Assembly: GCA_017519415.1 (NCBI GenBank)
Contig: JAFWSI010000070.1
Coordinates: 62,001 to 126,000 of the forward strand
From: Ruminococcus sp.
GTDB taxonomy: Bacteria > Bacillota > Clostridia > Oscillospirales > Ruminococcaceae
Direction of reading: 5' to 3'
DNA length: 64,000 nt
In this document: positions 1 to 10,600 of the stretch, piece by piece
Layout of the letters: every line of letters starts with the position of its first letter
How positions within the stretch are numbered: the stretch's first letter is position 1
Translations under genes and position numbers: made by a program
Notes under the pieces: model-generated
Told to the model about the DNA's origin: nothing
The model's database searches: none
Seen by the model: the letters and a program-made list of their open reading frames with translations, nothing else

Positions 1-959
1 GACAGACTGTACGACAGGCGCTTATGTGCCTTGAAAACGAGAATGTCATCAGCCGCGTGAGAGGAAGCGGCGCATTTGTATCGTCGGGAGCTGTTCAGCC
101 GGCCATGACTGTTCAGAACAGAAATATAGGCGTAATATCCACATATTTCACCGATTATATTTTCCCGCAGATCGTTACGGGAATCGAGAGCGTACTAAAT
201 GACTCCGGCTTTTCCATGCAGCTTGCCATTACTCATAACAAGGTGGCCGAGGAGCAGCAGGCGCTTCAGAGCATGATCTTCGGCGGAGTGCACGGACTTA
301 TCGTCGAGCCCTCAAAGAGCGCTCTGCCAAATCCGAATATGGGGCTGTACGACGAGCTCAGGCGCAATAATATACCTGTTGTGTTCTTCAATGCCAAGTA
401 TCCGTGGTCGGATTATCCGTGTGTAGCCATTGACGATGAGGCAGCGGGCAGGATAGCTGCCGATCATATATTTGACTGCGGACATACAAGGATAGCCGGC
501 ATTTTTGCTCTTGACGATATACAGGGACATAAGAGATACAGCGGCTTTACGAAAAGTTGTATTGCCCACGGGCTGAGGAACGCGGAGGATAATGTACTGT
601 GGTTCGCGACTTCGGATAAGAATTCTGTATTTACATCAGGAGGTATCCGTTTGTTGGAGCTGCTCAGCGAGAGTACGGCTGTCGTATGTTATAATGACAA
701 CATTGCCATAAAGCTACTGCAATTCTGCAAGGAGCACAATATAAGCGTACCAGCTGATCTGTCAATAGTGGGCATAGACGACTCAAAGTATGCAACGATA
801 TGCGATGTACCGCTGACGACAGTCGCACATCCTCAGCGCAGGCTGGGCGAAGCTGTGGCGGAAAAGCTTATCGATAAGATATGCTCCGGTTCGGTTGACG
901 ATGGGGATATAATCTTTGCTCCGGAGCTCAGGATACGCGGATCGGTAAGAAAGATGTAA
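1..959 (+). CDS. araR: Arabinose-responsive repressor AraR (GntR-type DNA-binding domain plus LacI-type sensor), 5' end outside window
   Basis: The reading frame is open from base 3. The first residues (TVRQALMCLENENVISRVRGSGAFV region) are the recognition helix and wing of a GntR winged-helix domain, so the gene starts before the window and the ATG at 24 is internal. From about residue 37 of the visible part it reads as a periplasmic-binding-protein/LacI sensor domain (NIGVISTYFTDYIFPQIV, GLIVEPSKSAL, VAIDDEAAGRIAADHI, SIVGIDDSKYA). This GntR+LacI pairing, and the wording of these motifs, is that of Bacillus AraR, a repressor released by L-arabinose. The genes downstream include araA, and two AraR-like operators lie at 1723-1760, which supports the identity. 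Known family role: repression of arabinose genes. The ligand here is inferred. Confidence 0.9.
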   Translation, partial: QTVRQALMCLENENVISRVRGSGAFVSSGAVQPAMTVQNRNIGVISTYFTDYIFPQIVTGIESVLNDSGFSMQLAITHNKVAEEQQALQSMIFGGVHGLIVEPSKSALPNPNMGLYDELRRNNIPVVFFNAKYPWSDYPCVAIDDEAAGRIAADHIFDCGHTRIAGIFALDDIQGHKRYSGFTKSCIAHGLRNAEDNVLWFATSDKNSVFTSGGIRLLELLSESTAVVCYNDNIAIKLLQFCKEHNISVPADLSIVGIDDSKYATICDVPLTTVAHPQRRLGEAVAEKLIDKICSGSVDDGDIIFAPELRIRGSVRKM

Positions 960-999
960 AAACTTCACTTTCAGGAATTATGCGAACGGGGAAGTTGAA

Positions 1000-1692
1000 A
1001 TGAATGATAAAAAAGGGTATGTCCAGGATGTAAGACGTCTGGACATCAGAAAGATCGAGGAGCTTTTGCGGAGCGGAAGACTCGAAAACTGCGATGCTAT
1101 GCTTGATTCCGTGCTTGAAGAGGTAAGGTTCACAAGGATACAGTCTCTTGTGATAAGGCTTTATGTTTGTATGGACATTTACGTTGCAGCCCATACCTTT
1201 GCAGAGAATATAGGCATAGACAACGAGCACTTCTGCGAGCACTTCGGCACGGCAGACGATATGAGCGCAAGGCTTATGAGCGTTGAGGATACTGTTGATT
1301 TTCTTCGCAAGCTGGTACGCGGCTGCATAATGTGGCGCATTGAATCGGCAAAGGGCAGCGGCAACAGTATAGTTGCCAAGGCACGGGATTATATCGACAA
1401 GAACTATATGAACGACGAGCTGTCACTCCTTGATGTAGCCGACGCAGTTGGCCTCAGTCCATCATATCTGAGCACACAGTTCAAAAAGAAGTACGGACAA
1501 AATCTGTCTGAGTACCTTGTGGAGGCGAGGATAGCCCGCGCCCGTGAGCTGCTGTGCTGTACCTCAAAGATGATATATGAGGTCGCATATGACGTGGGAT
1601 TCCGCGATTACAGGTATTTCAGTCAGATATTCAAGAAATACACCGGCCAGACGCCCAGACAGTTCCAGAACAGCGCCAATATCTGTCCGTGA
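1000..1692 (+). CDS. AraC-family transcriptional regulator
   Basis: 230 residues. The C-terminal third carries two helix-turn-helix motifs of the AraC/XylS type (AKARDYIDKNYMNDELSLLD start, AVGLSPSYLSTQFKKKYG, then IYEVAYDVGFRDYRYFSQIFKKYTGQTPRQF). The N-terminal 120 residues are helical and contain no recognisable cupin or receiver motif; they resemble the linker region of YesN-like regulators without the receiver. It starts 40 nt after araR and precedes the arabinose kinase, so it probably controls sugar use together with AraR. Start chosen at the ATG behind GGGGAAG. The effector is unknown. Two regulators of different families in front of one small sugar operon is unusual but not unique. 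Confidence 0.85.
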   Translation: MNDKKGYVQDVRRLDIRKIEELLRSGRLENCDAMLDSVLEEVRFTRIQSLVIRLYVCMDIYVAAHTFAENIGIDNEHFCEHFGTADDMSARLMSVEDTVDFLRKLVRGCIMWRIESAKGSGNSIVAKARDYIDKNYMNDELSLLDVADAVGLSPSYLSTQFKKKYGQNLSEYLVEARIARARELLCCTSKMIYEVAYDVGFRDYRYFSQIFKKYTGQTPRQFQNSANICP

Positions 1693-1722
1693 TTTAAACA
1701 TTTAGTGTATAATTTTGAGTAT

Positions 1723-1760
1723 GAATGTAAGTACAAATTGATTATAATGTAAGTACAAGT
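1723..1760 (+). promoter_or_regulatory. Pair of AraR-like operators upstream of the kinase gene
   Basis: Two near-identical 16-mers, GAATGTAAGTACAAAT (1723-1738) and TAATGTAAGTACAAGT (1745-1760), lie 22 bp apart, about two helical turns. The first agrees with the Bacillus AraR consensus ATTTGTACGTACAAAT at 12 of 16 positions, best in the right half. Candidate -10 boxes TATAAT sit at 1708-1713 and 1743-1748, so bound repressor would cover the promoter. The match to the AraR box is from memory of the family consensus; binding is inferred. Confidence 0.65.
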
Positions 1761-1827
1761 AACGCTTTTATCGTAAACAGCATAATAATTATCTCGGTAT
1801 GACGGTTGAAGCAAAAGGAGTAAAAAC

Positions 1828-3426
1828 ATGAGCAGTACAGAACAGATTAAAAACGGAAAAACGGTAATAGGAATCGAGTTCGGTTCGACCCGTATCAAGG
1901 CTGTTCTTATAGGTGAGGACAGTACGCCGCTGGCTGCGGGCATATACGGCTGGCAGAACGAGCTTGCTGACGGGGTATGGACCTATTCCCTCGACAGCGT
2001 AAGAGCGGGACTTCAGGACTGCTTTGCCGATCTTATGAAGAATGTTGAGGAGAATTACGGCGTAAAGCTTGAAAAAGCCGCCGGGATCGGCATATCGGCG
2101 ATGATGCACGGCTACCTCGCCTTTGACAGGAACGACCATCAGCTGGTTCCCTTCAGGACATGGCGCAATACCATGACCGAGGAAGCGGCAGACAGGCTGA
2201 CGGAGGCCTTCGGCTTCAATATCCCTCAGCGCTGGAGCGTTGCTCATCTTTATCAGGCGGTACTGAACAACGAGCCTCATATAGGCAGACTTGATTTTAT
2301 CACTACCCTTGCAGGCTATGTACACTATCTTCTTACGGGAGAAAAGGTACTCGGAGCAGGCGATGCTTCGGGAGTTTTCCCAATAGATCAGGACACCTGC
2401 GGCTACGATAAGAAAATGCTTGAAGTGTTTGACGAGCTTGCGGCAGGTACGGAGCTGAGAAAAAGCATTACGGAGCTGCTGCCCGGTATAGTACCCGCAG
2501 GAGAGTGTGCGGGCCGTCTTACGGAGGAGGGAGCAAGGCTTCTTGATCCGACTGGCACCTTTAAATCGGGGGTTCCATTCTGTCCGCCGGAGGGCGACGC
2601 ACAGACGGGTATGGTCGCCACAAACAGCATTACGCCGAAAACAGGCAATGTATCGGCCGGAACGTCTATCTTTTCAATGATAGTCCTCGAGGAAAAGCTT
2701 TCATCGGTACACCGTGAGATAGATATAGTCAATACGCCCTGCGGAGCACCTGTGGCAATGGTACACTGCAACAGCTGCACATCTGACCTTGACGCATGGT
2801 TCGGGCTGTTCGGAGAGCTTCTGAAGGAAGCGGGAGCCGATATGCCGAAAGGCAGGCTCTATGATATGCTTTATGCGCTTGCGGCGGAGGGTGACCCCGA
2901 CTGCGGCGGAATAATCTCATATAACTATTATGCAGGAGAACCTGTTACGGGTATAAAGGAGGGCAGACCGCTGCTTATGCGCAGTCCCGATTCACCCTTC
3001 AATATCAGGAACCTTGCAAGGAGCCTTGTGTATTCCTGCGTTGCGTCTCTCAAGGCAGGCATGGACATACTCACAGAGCAGGAGCACGTAAAGCTTGAAC
3101 GCATATACGCTCACGGCGGATTTTTCAAGACGCCTGTGCCAAGTCAGAATGTACTTGCGGCAGCGCTCGGAGCTGATGTTACGCTTATGAAGACAGCGGG
3201 CGAGGGCGGTGCCTGGGGCATGGCCCTGCTGGCTTCATATATGGTGAACAGGGACAGCGGCATGAGTCTCGAGGACTTCCTCAGTCAGCGTGTATTTGCG
3301 GATATGAAGGGCAGCACCGCAGCCCCCGATAAGGAAACTGCGGAGGGCATAAATGCATATATGAAAAAATATCTTTCGGGGCTTTCAGCTGTGAGAGCAG
3401 CGGCCTCTGAGGAAAAGAAAGGATAG
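1828..3426 (+). CDS. FGGY-family carbohydrate kinase, probably ribulokinase
   Basis: 532 residues, normal length for FGGY kinases. The N-terminal phosphate-binding loop GIEFGSTRIKAVLIG and the C-terminal region (HGGFFKTPVPSQNVLAAALG, EGGAWGMALLASY) are those of the sugar-kinase/actin fold. It is followed after 7 nt by araA, so the likely reaction is ATP-dependent phosphorylation of L-ribulose to L-ribulose 5-phosphate. The sequence is not close to E. coli AraB and belongs to the kinase group that accompanies araA in many Clostridia; xylulokinase-like activity is the main alternative. Ribosome site AAAAGGAG precedes the ATG. No araD epimerase is found nearby. Confidence 0.8.
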   Translation: MSSTEQIKNGKTVIGIEFGSTRIKAVLIGEDSTPLAAGIYGWQNELADGVWTYSLDSVRAGLQDCFADLMKNVEENYGVKLEKAAGIGISAMMHGYLAFDRNDHQLVPFRTWRNTMTEEAADRLTEAFGFNIPQRWSVAHLYQAVLNNEPHIGRLDFITTLAGYVHYLLTGEKVLGAGDASGVFPIDQDTCGYDKKMLEVFDELAAGTELRKSITELLPGIVPAGECAGRLTEEGARLLDPTGTFKSGVPFCPPEGDAQTGMVATNSITPKTGNVSAGTSIFSMIVLEEKLSSVHREIDIVNTPCGAPVAMVHCNSCTSDLDAWFGLFGELLKEAGADMPKGRLYDMLYALAAEGDPDCGGIISYNYYAGEPVTGIKEGRPLLMRSPDSPFNIRNLARSLVYSCVASLKAGMDILTEQEHVKLERIYAHGGFFKTPVPSQNVLAAALGADVTLMKTAGEGGAWGMALLASYMVNRDSGMSLEDFLSQRVFADMKGSTAAPDKETAEGINAYMKKYLSGLSAVRAAASEEKKG

Positions 3427-3433
3427 ATATAGA

Positions 3434-4867
3434 ATGAAATTCTGGTTTATAACAGGCTCACAGTTCCTTTACGGCGAGGAAACCTTAAAGCAGGTCGAGG
3501 AGGACTCAAAGAAGATAGTTGACGGACTGAAGCTTCCGTTCCCTGTGGAGTATAAGCTCACCGTAAAGAAGGAGTCGGAGATCGAACGTATCGTAAGAGA
3601 AGCAAACTATGACGATGAGTGTGCGGGAATCATAACCTTCTGCCATACCTTCTCACCGTCAAAGATGTGGATAAACGGTCTTGCAATCCTACAAAAGCCT
3701 TGGCTTCACTTTCACACGCAGTTCAATGAGACTATACCCAATGAAGCAATCGATATGGATTACATGAATCTCCATCAATCGGCCCACGGCGATAGAGAGC
3801 ATGGCTTCATTGGGGCTCGTCTGCGTGTTCCGAGAGCTGTTGTGGCAGGACACTGGAAGGATCCGAAGGTACAGGAGAAGATCGCACAGTGGCAGAGAGC
3901 CGCAGTCGGAGCCATGTTCAGCAGGAGTCTGAAGATAGTCCGCTTCGGAGACAATATGCGTGAGGTTGCTGTAACAGAGGGCGACAAGATCGAAGCACAG
4001 CTCAGGCTTGGCTGGCAGGTAAATACTTTTGCGGTAGGCGATCTTGTGGAGTGCATGAACGCTGTTGCGGACGGCGAGATAGATGCTCTTATGAAGGAGT
4101 ACGCCGAGCTTTACGATTACGATAAGGCTGACGAGGAGACTATCAGGTATCAGGCCCGGGAGGAGATCGCCATCGAGAGGATACTTGTCCGGGAGGGCGC
4201 AAAGGCTTTCTCAAATACATTTGAGGATCTTCACGGTATGCGCCAGCTGCCGGGACTTGCTACACAGCATCTCATGCATAAGGGCTACGGCTTTGGAGCT
4301 GAGGGCGACTGGAAGACCGCAGGCATGACAGCAGTCGTAAAGGCGATGTATCCCGAAGGATACACCTCCTTTATGGAGGATTACACATACGATTATCAGC
4401 GTGAGCTCATACTCGGCTCGCATATGCTGGAGGTATGCCCGTCCATAGCGGAGGGCAGACCGCGTATAGAGGTACATCCCCTCGGCATAGGCGGCAAGGA
4501 GCCGCCCGCAAGGATAGTTTTCGAGGGCAGAGCAGGCGAGGCAAAGGCCTTGTCGCTCATAGATATAGGCGGCAGGATGAGACTTATCTCACAGGATGTT
4601 AAATGCGAGAAGCCCTTCCAGTCCATGCCGAATCTCCCCGTAGCAAGGACTATGTGGAGACCTGCCCCTTCATTCCTTGAGGGACTTGAATGCTGGATAA
4701 TCGCAGGCGGAGCTCATCACACGGTTCTGTCCTATGACATATCCGACGAAACAGTAAGGGATTTCGCCCGTATCATGGGCATAGAGCTTGTTGTCATAGA
4801 TAAGGATACCACAAAGGAAAAGCTGGAACGCGATCTTATGGTGGGCGATATTATATACGGACGCTGA
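3434..4867 (+). CDS. araA: L-arabinose isomerase
   Basis: 477 residues, slightly shorter than the usual 490-500. The metal and catalytic residues known from E. coli AraA are all visible: Glu in FGAEGDWKTAG, Glu in SFMEDYTYDY, His in LGSHMLEVCPS and His in GGAHHTVLS. It converts L-arabinose to L-ribulose in the cytoplasm, using Mn2+. It sits 7 nt behind the FGGY kinase in the same transcript and is closed by the terminator at 4940-4984. The third pathway enzyme, ribulose-5-phosphate 4-epimerase, is absent here. Confidence 0.97.
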   Translation: MKFWFITGSQFLYGEETLKQVEEDSKKIVDGLKLPFPVEYKLTVKKESEIERIVREANYDDECAGIITFCHTFSPSKMWINGLAILQKPWLHFHTQFNETIPNEAIDMDYMNLHQSAHGDREHGFIGARLRVPRAVVAGHWKDPKVQEKIAQWQRAAVGAMFSRSLKIVRFGDNMREVAVTEGDKIEAQLRLGWQVNTFAVGDLVECMNAVADGEIDALMKEYAELYDYDKADEETIRYQAREEIAIERILVREGAKAFSNTFEDLHGMRQLPGLATQHLMHKGYGFGAEGDWKTAGMTAVVKAMYPEGYTSFMEDYTYDYQRELILGSHMLEVCPSIAEGRPRIEVHPLGIGGKEPPARIVFEGRAGEAKALSLIDIGGRMRLISQDVKCEKPFQSMPNLPVARTMWRPAPSFLEGLECWIIAGGAHHTVLSYDISDETVRDFARIMGIELVVIDKDTTKEKLERDLMVGDIIYGR

Positions 4868-4939
4868 GTCCTTATTACAAAAGGGTCTATAGTCACTGAC
4901 CGCGGTATAATGCCGCGGAAACCACGGACTTCCAAATAT

Positions 4940-4984
4940 GAACGGGCAGATACCTTCGATGTGATGTATCTGCCCGTTCTTTTC
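4940..4984 (+). terminator. Intrinsic terminator of the arabinose operon
   Basis: Perfect 14-bp inverted repeat GAACGGGCAGATAC / GTATCTGCCCGTTC followed by TTTT. A second, U-less hairpin with CCGCGG arms lies just before it (4900-4918). Confidence 0.9.
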
Positions 4985-5117
4985 TGTAACAGCAGCACAG
5001 GATCGGCAGATTCAAACACACTGTTCCTGCTGAATATAATCAATTTGCATTTGGGGATGGAAATTTTTTCTGTAATGTGGTATAATTCAATTAACGATTA
5101 CGAAATGAGGCGATAGT

Positions 5118-7628
5118 ATGCGCGAAAGGATAATACTTGCACCGTCGGCAAACGGAACGGAGCTCCTGAGAAGTCTTGCACGCCACGGTAAGAATACTCT
5201 GTGTCTGCGTATAATGAGCAGTGCGGAGCTTGCGGAGGCGGCTCTTATGCGGAGCGGAGAAACGGTAACGGAGCAGTACATAAGGACAGTTGACGAGCCC
5301 TCTCTCATATTCAGCTTTCTTAAGGATGTGGAATTCTTTTCGGACGCTTCATATGCCGACGCTCAGAACATCGCCGCAGCACTTGATTCACTGAGAAAGC
5401 TCATAGCTTCCGATGAGAGCACGATCCTGCATGAGAAGCTGTCCCGCGGTGAGTTTGAGATAAACAGCGCCGCTCTCGGTCAGGTTTATGACAGGTATAT
5501 ATCAGAGCTGAAAAAGAGAGGCTTTATTGACAGCATACAGCTGATAAGGAGAGCGGCAGAGCTGTCCGGGCAGGTAAACGCAGAGCTCTGTACGCTGGCC
5601 GAATATCCGTTGACTCCTCTTGAAGAGGCTTTAATATCAAATCTTTCGGGAGATAATTATACGGAAATATCCCTCTGTGAGCTTTACGGAGCGGAGGAGA
5701 AGCCGGTCGATTACAGCGACATTACCGAGGCATACGGAGCTTCAAACGAAGCCGGGCATATAATCGATACAATTTTCTCAGCCGGTCTGCCACTGGACGG
5801 CTGTACTGTTGCAGCCGCCGATACGGTTAAGTATTCACGGCTTTTCTATGATATAGCGGGTCAGTATGATATACCCGTTACCTTCGGCTGCGGACTTCCC
5901 GTCAGCTATTCCACTTCAGCGGAGCTCCTGCGCAACTTTCTGGCATGGGAGACTGACGGCTGTCATGGAAAGGATTCCCTTTACGCTGTGATATTCAGCG
6001 AAAGCTTTGACCGTCAGAAGCTCATCGGAGAGCTTGCTGTAACTGACGAAAAAGTACTTCGTGAGATAGTTGCCGTGGGCGGTACCATGAGGCTTTCCTG
6101 CGACAGAGCCGAAAACCGGAGCAGGCTTGCCGCATACAGCAGGGAATTTCCCGATAATTCAGAGCTTACCGAAATGATAAGGCTCATGTTCGGCGAGTTT
6201 GAGAAAGGCTGCTCTTACATAGTGAAGAATTATGCAGTCATACGAAGCGGATTTGCGGGACGGCTTGACCGCTCCGCAGTAAATGCGGTCTGTGAGGAGA
6301 TAGACGCGTATACCATGCTTTCAGGCGGAAATGCCGCTGATATAATACCGCAGCTTCTCCGCTTGAATGTATGCTGTGAGAACAGCCGTGAGGGAGCCCT
6401 CCATATAACGGGCATAAAGCAGGCGGTATGCAGCCTGCGGGAAGAGCTGTTCATAGCGGGGCTTTCTGCGGATTATTTCCCCGGAGCTCCTGCTGAGAAC
6501 TATCTTGTACCCGACAGCGATTATCTTCTTTTTGACGATAACGCACCTACCTCCGAAAAGCGTATAGCCGACAGCAAAAAGACACTTTTTGATCTTGTAA
6601 GGACGGCTTCATCACTTGGCAGCAGAGTGCATCTTTCCTATTCCGGATACGATACTGCCGAGATAAAGGAAGCCAATGCCTCGTCCCAGCTGTTTGAGCT
6701 GTTCAGAGCACGGAACGGCGGCGGTTCCTCACTGGACGATCTCAAGGGCAGTATATCACATACGGGCTTTTTCGAGAACAGCTTTTCTGCGTCAAGACTT
6801 GTCGGCAGAGCATATAACAGCGGCAGGATCATAGAGACCGACCGTCAGGCAGACGGAAATGTCTCCGTAAGCATAAACACGGACAATGCTTTTTCACCCA
6901 GCGCCATAGAGTCATATCTCAGCTGCCCGAGAAAGTACTATTTCAGCCGTGTGCTCTGTATGGAGGAGCCCGAGACTGATGATGTGTACACGGTCATGAG
7001 CGCTCTTGATACGGGAAATCTCATTCACGGACTGATGGATGACGCATTCAGGCACTCTATGTCTGCCGGGGAGGTAAAAGCAGAGGCAGTCCGCAGATTC
7101 AACGCATTTCTCATTACCCGCCCGCCTGTTAACGAGCCCGAGGTAAACAGGGTACGTGAGGAATTTATGAGAATGGTGGAAAACGGTATCGAAAGCAGCA
7201 GCGGAAATGAAGTGATATACTCGGAGCATGAGATCAGCCCTGTGAAAACAGGCAGTATCACTCTTAAAGGACGCCTTGACCGGCTTGAGAGAACTCCTGA
7301 CGGACGCATAATCATTGTGGATTATAAGACGGGCAGGAAGATAGTGCATAAAGAGAACGATATATCCTCGTGCATACAGATACTTCTGTATTCCGAGATG
7401 CTTGAAAGGGCTGAGAACTTAAGAGCAGACGGCGGAGAGTACCGCTATCTGCGATACAATAAGAGTATTCACTGTACCTGTACCGAAGTGGTCAGAGAGA
7501 AACTCACAGAAATCACGGAGTTTTTTGCTGCGGGCGTGGCAAACGGAGAGTTCCCGCCTGCAAGAAACGATAACTGCAGGTATTGCGGATTCAGAAATGT
7601 TTGCAGGGAGGAGGAGAAGAATGATTGA
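5118..7628 (+). CDS. addB: AddB-like subunit of helicase-nuclease, PD-(D/E)XK nuclease
   Basis: 836 residues, shorter than typical AddB (about 1150). The C-terminus is a RecB-type nuclease: a first cysteine in SYLSCPRKYYFS, the catalytic core GRLDRLE...IIIVDYKTGRK, and a final cysteine triplet CRYCGFRNVC, which together make the four ligands of the AddB 4Fe-4S staple. The N-terminus has no Walker A lysine (IILAPSANGTELLRSL stands where a P-loop would be), so ATP hydrolysis is not expected. With AddA it would process double-strand breaks for RecA loading. It overlaps addA by 8 nt. A -10 box TATAAT lies at 5081-5086; no good -35 was seen. Confidence 0.85.
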   Translation: MRERIILAPSANGTELLRSLARHGKNTLCLRIMSSAELAEAALMRSGETVTEQYIRTVDEPSLIFSFLKDVEFFSDASYADAQNIAAALDSLRKLIASDESTILHEKLSRGEFEINSAALGQVYDRYISELKKRGFIDSIQLIRRAAELSGQVNAELCTLAEYPLTPLEEALISNLSGDNYTEISLCELYGAEEKPVDYSDITEAYGASNEAGHIIDTIFSAGLPLDGCTVAAADTVKYSRLFYDIAGQYDIPVTFGCGLPVSYSTSAELLRNFLAWETDGCHGKDSLYAVIFSESFDRQKLIGELAVTDEKVLREIVAVGGTMRLSCDRAENRSRLAAYSREFPDNSELTEMIRLMFGEFEKGCSYIVKNYAVIRSGFAGRLDRSAVNAVCEEIDAYTMLSGGNAADIIPQLLRLNVCCENSREGALHITGIKQAVCSLREELFIAGLSADYFPGAPAENYLVPDSDYLLFDDNAPTSEKRIADSKKTLFDLVRTASSLGSRVHLSYSGYDTAEIKEANASSQLFELFRARNGGGSSLDDLKGSISHTGFFENSFSASRLVGRAYNSGRIIETDRQADGNVSVSINTDNAFSPSAIESYLSCPRKYYFSRVLCMEEPETDDVYTVMSALDTGNLIHGLMDDAFRHSMSAGEVKAEAVRRFNAFLITRPPVNEPEVNRVREEFMRMVENGIESSSGNEVIYSEHEISPVKTGSITLKGRLDRLERTPDGRIIIVDYKTGRKIVHKENDISSCIQILLYSEMLERAENLRADGGEYRYLRYNKSIHCTCTEVVREKLTEITEFFAAGVANGEFPPARNDNCRYCGFRNVCREEEKND

Positions 7629-10600
7629 TACGGACAAGCTTGCAAGAGAACGCATTTCAACGGAGATAAATACAAGCTTCTTTGTGGAAGCGGGAGCGGG
7701 CTCCGGCAAAACCACCCAGCTCGTACAGCGGATGACTGCCATGGTTAAATCGGGTATAGATGTAAGTAAAATATCTGCCATAACCTTTACAAAAGCGGCT
7801 GCAAGGGAGTTCTATGAGCGCTTTCAGAGGGAACTCATAAAGGAAAGCGGCAACGGAGATACTGACAGTGTTCAGAGAACGAGATGTGCGGAAGCCCTGC
7901 GCAATATCGACCTGTGCTTTATGGGAACTATCGACTCCTTCTCTCACCTGATACTTCATGAACACCCATCGGAGGGACATATTCCGTCGGATTCGGAGGT
8001 AAGGAGCGAGGAGGAGATGAAGGCGGTCTACAGGCGTGAGTATTCGGAGATACTTCGCGGCGAGTACGGCAGTGAGCTCTTTGATAAGTACAGGCGGTTC
8101 AGTTCTGTGCAGGATCGACCCGAGAGTGTATTTTCAGAGTTCATACCGAGGATAACAGGCGCAAGGGACGCATATTTCATATACGATAAGGAAGAAAACA
8201 CCGACGCGGACAGCCTTTTTGCCGGGGATAAGCGCCGACTCCTGCAGGCTATTGAATGTCTTATGGACAGAAAGGAGCTGTGGGGGACTACACAGGCCTG
8301 TACTGCGCAGAACGAACTTCTTGAGCAGAGGTACGGCACCCTTACCCGCAGCTGGAACGGCAATATAGGAGATGTATATTATATACTCGGAAAGCTTGAC
8401 GGTTTCCGTCTCTATGCTGAGCCAGATAGTATAGGTGTTATCGATACTGCCCTTTTTGAGCCGTATACGTCCCGCGGCAAGATAGCGTATTATACACTTG
8501 CTGTTGCGGATACAGACCTTTACAGAGAGCTTGGTGAGCTCCAGTATTCGCTGACGATGGACTTCCTTGTATCTGCGGCGGGAGCTATCGCGGAAAAGCT
8601 TCGGAGGAAGGGTGAGCTCACATTTTTTGATTACAAGCTGTATCTCCGGGATATGCTCAAGCGTGACGCAGAGAGCGGAGGAAAGCTCATACGTCATATC
8701 TACGATCGCCACAGCTACTTCCTGATAGACGAATTTCAGGATACGGATCCAATGCAGGCGGAGATATTCTTTTACCTTACTGCCGGGGATCCTGTTCCCG
8801 ACTGGCGTAAATGCGTGCCAAGAAATGGATCGCTGTTTATAGTGGGAGACCCTAAGCAGTCCATATACCGTTTCCGCTCGGCGGACGTGGCAGCCTTCAA
8901 GGAGGTACGCAGACTCTTTGAGGAGGGTGTGGGAGAGGTAGTGCAGCTTACAAGAAATTACCGCTCAACAGTCCGCCTCAGGGAATGGTTCAACAGAGCG
9001 TTTACAGAGCTACTTCCCGAGGATACGCCTCATCAGAGCAGATTCTGCCCCATACCGATAGAGGGCAGGGACGACGGAACTCTTTTCGGCGGTATAATGA
9101 CATACAGGGTTTCGGTCAAGGGAAATTCCATTTTAGACGATGAAGCAAAGGTGTCGCAGATAATACGCAGGCTCGTGAGCGACAGTAATATGATGATAAG
9201 AAGCAGGAGCAATCTGCCTGCGAGGCCCATAAGGTACAGCGATTTCATGATAATAGTGAACAGCAAGGAGCATATACTCAAATTCCTGAGGGAGTTTGAA
9301 GGCTGCGGTATTCCCGCAATGGTGGAGGGAAAGATAAGCTTCGGCGACTGTCCCGCTCTCTGTGCCGTGATACCGGTAATCGAAGCGGTTTCGTCTCCTT
9401 ATGACAGAACGGCTGTTTACGGCGCACTGACAGGAAGTGTTTTCGGAATTACCGACAGCGAGCTCATCGCTCTGCGCAGCAGAGGTGTATTTCCCGAGCT
9501 GGGCGCTGTAAATAACGAAGCCGTCAAGGAATATCCGAATGTTCATAATGCACTGGAAACTCTCGGAGATCTTGCCGTAAGGGCAAGAACAATGTCTCCC
9601 GTGACTGTGTTCACGACGGTCTATGACGAGCTGAGAGTCCTTGAAAAAACCGGTACGGCTTATCTTGAATATCTTTACTACGCACTGGAGCTCCTCAGAG
9701 CGGCGGAGGAACAGGGCGACGTCATAAGCGTGAGCGACGGTGCAGCATTTCTGAGGGCTCTCCTTGATGAGTCGTCACAGGAGCGCTGTATAAGTCTGCT
9801 AAGGGACGATAACAGGGTGCATATTGCCAATCTCCATAAGGTCAAGGGACTTGAGGCGCCTGTCGTTATCCTTGCCGATCCGAGAGTAGGGGAGCATAAG
9901 CCGGAAATGCGGACCGAGCACACCGCCGGCGGCAGTATCTGCCGCATATTCTCCATGACGGTGAACAATCTGAAAAAGGCGGCTACAAACAAGCAGCAGG
10001 CAGCCTTTGAAGATGAAGTTCAGTCAATGGCGGCGGAGCGTCTCAGACTTCTGTATGTGGCAGCAACGAGGGCAAGGAATGTCCTTATCATTGCCGATTC
10101 ATACAACAGCAAGGGCGAGCGTGCAAACAACAATCCCTGGGCGCCTTTTCTGGACATGGCCGAGGGAGACTTTTTCGAGCTCCTTCCTCCTTTTGAAACA
10201 GAAGAAGCAGCCGTAAAGGAGCGTGTCAGAGCGTCAGAGCTTTATGAAGCTGCCGTAAAAAGTTCCGTCTTAACAAATTCGGCCGCATCTGTGCCGACCT
10301 ATTCGATCATGCGGCCGAGCCGGATAAAACTGAGATCAGTCATTGATTCCGGGGACGACTACGAGGACAGCTCCGATACGGAGATACGTAAAAAGGAGGT
10401 AAGGACGGACGCAGCACTGCTCGGAACTATGGTGCATAAGCTGATGGAAAGCATGGTTACTGCAAAAAAGCTCCCTGATGCCGAAAAGCTGGCGAAGGAG
10501 ATCATCCTGAAATTCGGTGCCGGCAGTGAATATGCCGGGTTGCTCGGCGGGGTGTATCGGCGTATTGCAGAAGGCGGCTATGAGCAGAGCAACGGTATGT

